This document shows, piece after piece, positions 58,961 through 64,000 of a DNA stretch of 64,000 nt. Made by a program: the position numbers and the translations under genes. The stretch is taken from NCBI GenBank assembly GCA_032622095.1, contig CP136061.1, positions 123,638,754-123,702,753 of the forward strand, read 5' to 3'. Origin of the DNA: Siphonodentalium dalli (Eukaryota > Mollusca > Scaphopoda > Gadilida > Siphonodentaliidae). Numbering within the stretch: the stretch's first letter is position 1; each line of letters starts with the position of its first letter. The notes under the pieces are model-generated. The model was not told the DNA's origin and searched no databases. It saw nothing but the letters and a program-made list of their open reading frames with translations.

Positions 58961-60620
58961 AAATTTCATGTTACAGAATAGATAAATTTGGCATTACATG
59001 CCACTTGAAGGTATACTTAACACCAAACTCGATTGAACCCATGTAGTGATTTTGGGTATTGTAATTTTATGTCGTGGATGCTAAAATAAACACTGAATGA
59101 CCTCGGCTGGAGGCGGTCAAAATGTGTCAGATTTGACCCCAATAAATACTGCTGGAGAGCCAATCATCACATTGGAAATGAACACAATTCGGCTAATTCC
59201 TGGAAAGGACGGCGATAATCCCCGATGCCGGAATTCCACTTACACTCGATCCACGACAACGACAACTTGAAAATGATGTTCCATTATAGGTCATTTTATC
59301 GTATAAAGAATGCCATGTATTGCCGATGTATTATAAAGGTTAGTTGTTTATCAACTATTTAATAGGTAGCTTATAATTATATCCTTTTTTGAATTCGATA
59401 CAGACACCCAACCTCGTTTGGTTTATTTCCAAAATTGTTGCAGAAATTTGTCTCTTTGGTTTGCATCTTTTTGATGTGCCTATTATTTCGTAAAGGTAAT
59501 TTTTAATGCGTTAATGGAATAACAGGCATATATAGTTTTACTTCTCTTTGGAAAACTAAAACCAGGGTGATAATGAGGAAGTAACATGATATAGTACCAA
59601 GAATTCATATACTATTGACAAACTTGCAATTATCTCAGACCTGGTAAATAAAAAATGTCAATACCACAATAATTCTTTTTATGAAACATATAACCAAGAT
59701 GATAGATGACTCCCCTCTTGAGGTCCAAGAGCCTTCATCCATCAACATAAACTCAAACAGGAGTACATGGTTAAATTTGATACTTTACCCCAAGCTATAT
59801 TATTTCCACCCAAGGCCACACACAATATTAGCATGTCACTGAACTGGACTCACCTGGTCACATGACCTGAGAGAATTGATCACCCAGGCAGGTACAGCTC
59901 ATTAGAGTGACCTTGATTGATATCACATGTACAGATCAGAGATCCTCAGGTGACCCAGTTCTCAGTTTGACCTATTGGACTGAAAACTCTGACAGGTCAG
60001 GTCTGTCATCTTTGGAAAGTAAACAATCATCAGCAGTCCCACACATTACTTTTACATATAAAACAAGACCAGCCTAGCAGTAGTTGCAATAAATTGGATT
60101 TTTATGACAATTTCAACAGATATGGTCATATTATGACATAATAAAGCCTATAAATTTCAAATCAATTTAAATATTTATTTGTTAGGTAATGAGTAACTTT
60201 GGAATAATTGGAAAACACACTTCAATCCTTCAAATTACACTTTAAAATGTCTCTTTTCGGTTTGGAAAGTGATACATTCAGGTAGAATGAATCTCATATC
60301 TTCATAAGAATTTTAAGTTACCGGCACTTGATCTAGCAATCTTGAAGGTTTTTGGTTTAAAATTTTAATTTGGCTTTAGGTTTCAAATCTTGAGATACAT
60401 GTATATCAATAAACATTTGGAGAGAAAATAGAAATGCTTTCTGAAGCACATACAAAATTCTAAGCTATTTAGTACCCTCAACTCTTTACAGTGAGTACCA
60501 ACATGTCAATATTTCACTCAATTTGACATCCTAATACATCATTCAAGTAAATCATTTTGGATTAGCAATGGTCTTGACTTGGCACACAGATGCCTCAACC
60601 CATTATTATAAGGGTTGATG

Positions 60621-60890
60621 AAGCCTGGAAATACTGTGTCCGACATCTGCAGAATGAGGTCCCCAGAGGTTGAATTTAGTGATGCTATCCCGCACAGTGG
60701 GCTAGCGTCACCAAAATCACCCTCTGCGAGCCTCATTCTGCTTAAGCCTCAAATTCTGGGAAGTATCTATAGTCTCAAATTAACATTGTTTTCAGTTACT
60801 TCCCCCCTTCTGTTCAGTTGGGAAAAAACCCCTTAATTTGCAGAAGATAAAATGCATAATTGAGATGACTAAGGCCAACAAAAAAAAAAG
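60621..60890 (+). mobile_element. Family F element, left part
   Basis: It starts AAGCCTGGAAATACTGTGTC, carries the first hairpin (GAATGAGGTCCCCAGAGG ... CGAGCCTCATTCTGC) and the middle with TTCTGGGAAGTATCTATAGT. The second hairpin is absent. Confidence 0.75.
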
Positions 60891-61749
60891 AGGTCAGAAA
60901 GAAAAAAAATGCACATGTTTAACCCATTACTGGGTATATTGGTTATTATACAGCTCATACCTTTATCCCACATAATTTTGAAGTCATCTTATTCAAATTG
61001 TTTAGGGGAAAGTTTTAAAATATATCACTGTCATTTAAACTTTTAATTGCCAATAAGAAACCAATATATAGATCAGATCATCATTCAGATGATATTACTC
61101 TAACCTGCCAGATGATAGTGATTCTCCTGTACCATGTAACTATAAACAATGGCGGACCATATGTGAACAGCATGCATGCACGTGTCTCCATGCATGACAA
61201 TATGGTACACTTCAACTGATCTGTTTTGGAAACAAACTTTGTTATTTGTCATACAATTGTGTTTGATATAGATTGAGTAAATTTTTAAACATATTTTCAG
61301 ATAATTATTCCCACACCCCTAGGCCTACTGTCACCCAATCAGAAAGGTCAAGAATGTTGCGTACTAACGTTTCCACCAGGGAGAATTTAGGTCAAATAGT
61401 TGGAACTGCTGAAATTGAATGTTACGATAAGTCAAATGGTCAGGTGACATCAAACGCAATATAAGCCAACTCATTGTAGTGTGTACTGTTGAAATATACA
61501 TTTCCAACGGAAAAGACATGGGGGAATCTATATTAGTAGCCCTTTATACCCATAGTACCAAATATGGTTAATGTTTTTTCCGTTGATGATCACATATACA
61601 ATGTACCTGGTACCAGTATAATATAATGTCAATCATGTTATAAAGGGCTGTTACTTACTAACAGAATTAGCTGAATTATCAGCGAGGTCCGGTTAAGTTT
61701 ATATACTGGTAGCATGTGCCAGCCAGAACACGTGTTCACGTCTGAATGG

Positions 61750-61966
61750 TACAGTAATGCTCTTAAGTAATCGATTTCTTAACCACAGCAGAATTATGGG
61801 TAACTTTTCAGGATTTATTCGGAAATATGGCTTGTTGCCATTCATCGGAAAGCTCTCATGGAGAGTTTTCCATTGAATGGCAACAAGCCATATTTCCAAC
61901 TAAATCCTGAAAAGTTACCCATTTTCTGCTGTGGTTAAGGGGTCGATTACTTAGGGCATTACTTTA
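61750..61966. mobile_element. Family E MITE (copy E10)
   Basis: It runs from TACAGTAATGCTCTTAAGTA to TTAGGGCATTACTTTA. Arms pair throughout with a few mismatches. Confidence 0.88.
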
Positions 61967-62187
61967 GTTGATCAATGACTGCATGGTCAGCAGGCACATA
62001 TCCCGTTAGCATGCATTGCTTACTTAGTGAATGGATGCAAGGATTACACCCTGGTTTAGTTGATAATTGTTCTAATGAAAGGTAGATTAGATAGGGGTGT
62101 GTACTGAATATTCAAGATTAAAAAAAAATCCAAACAGGGCCAACCCAGCCAGGCAAACCGGAAACAAAAATGTTTGTTTTTTTGGCC

Positions 62188-62386
62188 TAATGGGTGAACA
62201 TCTCCAACTTCAACTGGGGAACTTCAGTCTGATCATAGGTATCCCACAGCAGTTGAGGCCTAATTCAGACCGAGGTTCAAAGAGAATAAATTTGGTGATG
62301 TTAGCCCGTGGTGCGGGTTAGTGTCACTAAATTCACCCTCTGAGGACCTAAAATGTCAGACACACTATTTCCAGACTTGGGGGTTG
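62188..62386 (+). mobile_element. Family F element, right part
   Basis: It begins in the middle (TAATGGGTGAACATCTCCAA, CAGCAGTTGAGGCCTAA), has the second hairpin and ends CACACTATTTCCAGACTTGG. Confidence 0.7.
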
Positions 62387-62626
62387 ATATTTAACAATCA
62401 TGGAATAAGATATTTTTCAGTCAGATGATTGAAAAAAGTCCAAGAGAGTTGGATGATATCTCCAAGGTAAAAACAAATGCTCTGAGTACTGGAATCAAAC
62501 TCATTATTGTTGTAAATGGTTACAGAAATTGATCTTGATCTTTTGCTTCACTTTTTCATTTCATAAACAAATCAAGATACCCCCACGATGCCAATTGAAA
62601 CATGGGCAGGACATAAACCAAATTTA

Positions 62627-63345
62627 ACAAGAGCTACGCTGGGTGTGCAAAATACGCCCTCTCTGGGTAAAATTGGCGGATGGAACTCAAATTTGAACTT
62701 GACCTGTGTTTTGGTGGGAGAAAGTAATATACCAAATTATCATTGAATCCGATAAGCTCTAGTAAAGTTATCATCCGGACAACAAATTTCAGGGATTTTC
62801 TAAGTCAAATTACGTCAAATAGGGGGCATAACTCCAGTGAAAATTGGCGGACGGAACCCAAATTCGAACTTGAGCTGTCTTTTCTCCTAATAAACCCACA
62901 TACCAAATTTGATTGAAATCGGTTCACTCTAACTAAAGTTATCATCCGGAATTACGTAAAATAAGGGGCATAACTCCGGTGAAAATTGGCGGACGGAACC
63001 CAAATTCGAACTTGAGCTGTCTTTTCTCCTAATAAACCCACATACCAAATTTGATTGAAATCGGTTCACTCTAACTAAAGTTATCATCCGGACAACAAAT
63101 TTCAAGGATTTTCCAAGTCAAAAAACGTCAAATAAGGGGCATAACTCCGGTGAAAATTGGCGGGCGGAACCCAAATTCGAACTTGAACTTAATTTTCGGC
63201 TAATAAACCCACATACCAAATTTTATTAAATTTGGTTCACTCGAACTAAAGTTATCATCCGGAAACCAGGTTAACGGACGCCCGGACGGTACGACGGACA
63301 GACCAATACTATAATACACCCTTTTTTTCAAACGGGCGTATAAAA
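62627..63345 (+). repeat. ACAAGAG-headed repeat, about four tandem units of 175-185 bases
   Basis: It starts ACAAGAGCTACGCTGGGTGT. Units carry GGGGCATAACTCCGGTGAAA, TTGGCGGACGGAACCCAAAT, CACATACCAAATTTGATTGA and CTAAAGTTATCATCCGGA. It ends with GGACGGTACGACGGACAGAC and a T run before AAACGGGCGTATAA. Confidence 0.75.
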
Positions 63346-63455
63346 AGATATATGAGCAGACGGACCTATAAACAAAAATGGACAACTCTTGAATGGAGAA
63401 TGCAAACAACATAACTAAACCATGTTTTTAACGCAGCTCCTGTCATGAAATGGTT

Positions 63456-63842
63456 AAACATGTTTTATATCCATGTAGTTTCCGGAGTATAAATAATAAA
63501 TGAGTCGAAGACACCTGTCCGGAAATGATTCTATCAATTAATATTGATTTGATATCGATATTTTCATATATTATGCGATAATCAATTGGACATTTTTTCA
63601 TTACTATTTTTAGAACAGGCCGGCAGGCGATCTCAGATAGAGATAGAATTCTCCCCGCTTCCTATGCTCTGCAAGCCGTAATATGTCCCAAATTGATTGT
63701 ATGTATACCAGAAAATCCGAAATAAAATCAATATTAATTGATGTAAGCATTTCCGGACATGTGTCTTCAACTCATTTTATTATTTATATGGTGGAAACTA
63801 TGTAAAACATGTTTAGGAAGCGATAGATCATCTTTATGTTAA
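63456..63842. mobile_element. Family H inverted-repeat element (copy H2)
   Basis: Arms GAGTCGAAGACACCTGTCCG, ATTAATATTGATTTGATATC and their inverses (ATCAATATTAATTGATG, CCGGACATGTGTCTTCAAC) match copy H1. A family A end fragment (CTCCTGTCATGAAATGGTTAA) abuts it on the left. Confidence 0.7.
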
Positions 63843-64000
63843 CGAGTCAGGTAATTGCACTTTTGAGAAGCATGGATTGTACTGGTGTGGGAAAAAACAT
63901 CCTCCTACAGTATCAAAAAAAGTTTAAAACAATCTGTTTAAGTTATGTAGCCTAGATATCAAACATGAATTATAACAAAAATCAAATAAAAAAAGTTCAA

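Larger units (their letters stand above)
56044..64000. other. Upstream or 5'-intron region of the RhoGEF; no further exon recognised
   Basis: About 8 kb expected to contain or precede the missing first exon(s). I see only repeats: E9, E10, two family F parts, an ACAAGAG-headed segment at 58170-58960 with tandem CAGTCATGATGGCGAA-type units, a second at 62627-63345, and family H at 63456. A minus-strand ATG at 59284-59282 followed by GTAAGT at 59243 was considered and not adopted because its phase does not fit. Confidence 0.5.

Noticed and set aside
59238-59284. Possible first RhoGEF exon: minus-strand ATG at 59284-59282, short open stretch and a consensus GTAAGT donor at 59243-59238
   Set aside because: It would end in phase 2 and does not join in frame to the exon at 56043, which must be entered in phase 0; no conserved residues.
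1-64000. tRNA, rRNA, snRNA, riboswitch or prokaryotic operon features
   Set aside because: None recognised on reading; the many hairpins are explained by fold-back transposable elements.

Overview
The window is nuclear DNA of an invertebrate, most likely a mollusc and probably a bivalve. It is AT-rich, has one intron-rich gene with canonical GT-AG splice sites, and is packed with fold-back (MITE-like) elements. It also carries ACAAGAG-headed repeats with a GGGCCATAACTCTGG core, which I associate with bivalve genomes. The taxon is an inference. There are no bacterial features, no CRISPR array and no RNA gene that I could recognise.

The one host gene is on the minus strand and spans about 56.0 kb down to 13.0 kb. 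I assembled it by eye from 11 exons with matching splice phases: 56043-55951, 45459-45280, 26353-26291, 25759-25663, 22952-22876, 21432-21276, 21058-21000, 18380-18339, 17744-17643, 15298-15115 and 13132-12981. They total 1206 coding bases (401 codons plus a stop). The product is a Rho guanine-nucleotide exchange factor of the NET1/ARHGEF3 type. It has a basic N-terminal segment, a DH (Dbl-homology) domain and a PH (pleckstrin-homology) domain. The true 5' exon(s) were not found. The short DH-PH linker exon expected between 17643 and 15298 was not recognised either.

Region by region: 1-2.6 kb is a decayed Ty1/copia-type retrotransposon (gag, protease and integrase, then a large deletion of reverse transcriptase/RNase H). 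From 2.6 to 13 kb there is gene-free downstream DNA with fold-back elements. From 13 to 56 kb lies the RhoGEF gene, whose introns hold nearly all the other repeats. From 56 to 64 kb there is upstream or 5'-intron DNA with more of the same repeats.

The repeats fall into a few families. A to D are TTAA-flanked with CCCTTT termini, like piggyBac-type MITEs. E is TA-flanked with CAGTAATGC termini, like Tc1/mariner MITEs. F has a GAATGAGGTCCC core. G, H and I are TTAA-flanked with AGG termini. J is another inverted-repeat family. Several are nested inside one another, which gives a relative insertion order. The ACAAGAG-headed repeats form a separate group.

The most unusual structure is at 43.9-45.3 kb. 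The last ~36 coding bases of RhoGEF exon 2, its 5' splice site and the first ~24 intron bases have been amplified into about 21 tandem copies directly downstream. The copies are organised into a six-unit higher-order repeat of about 357 bp. The result is a long run of decoy splice donors next to the real one.
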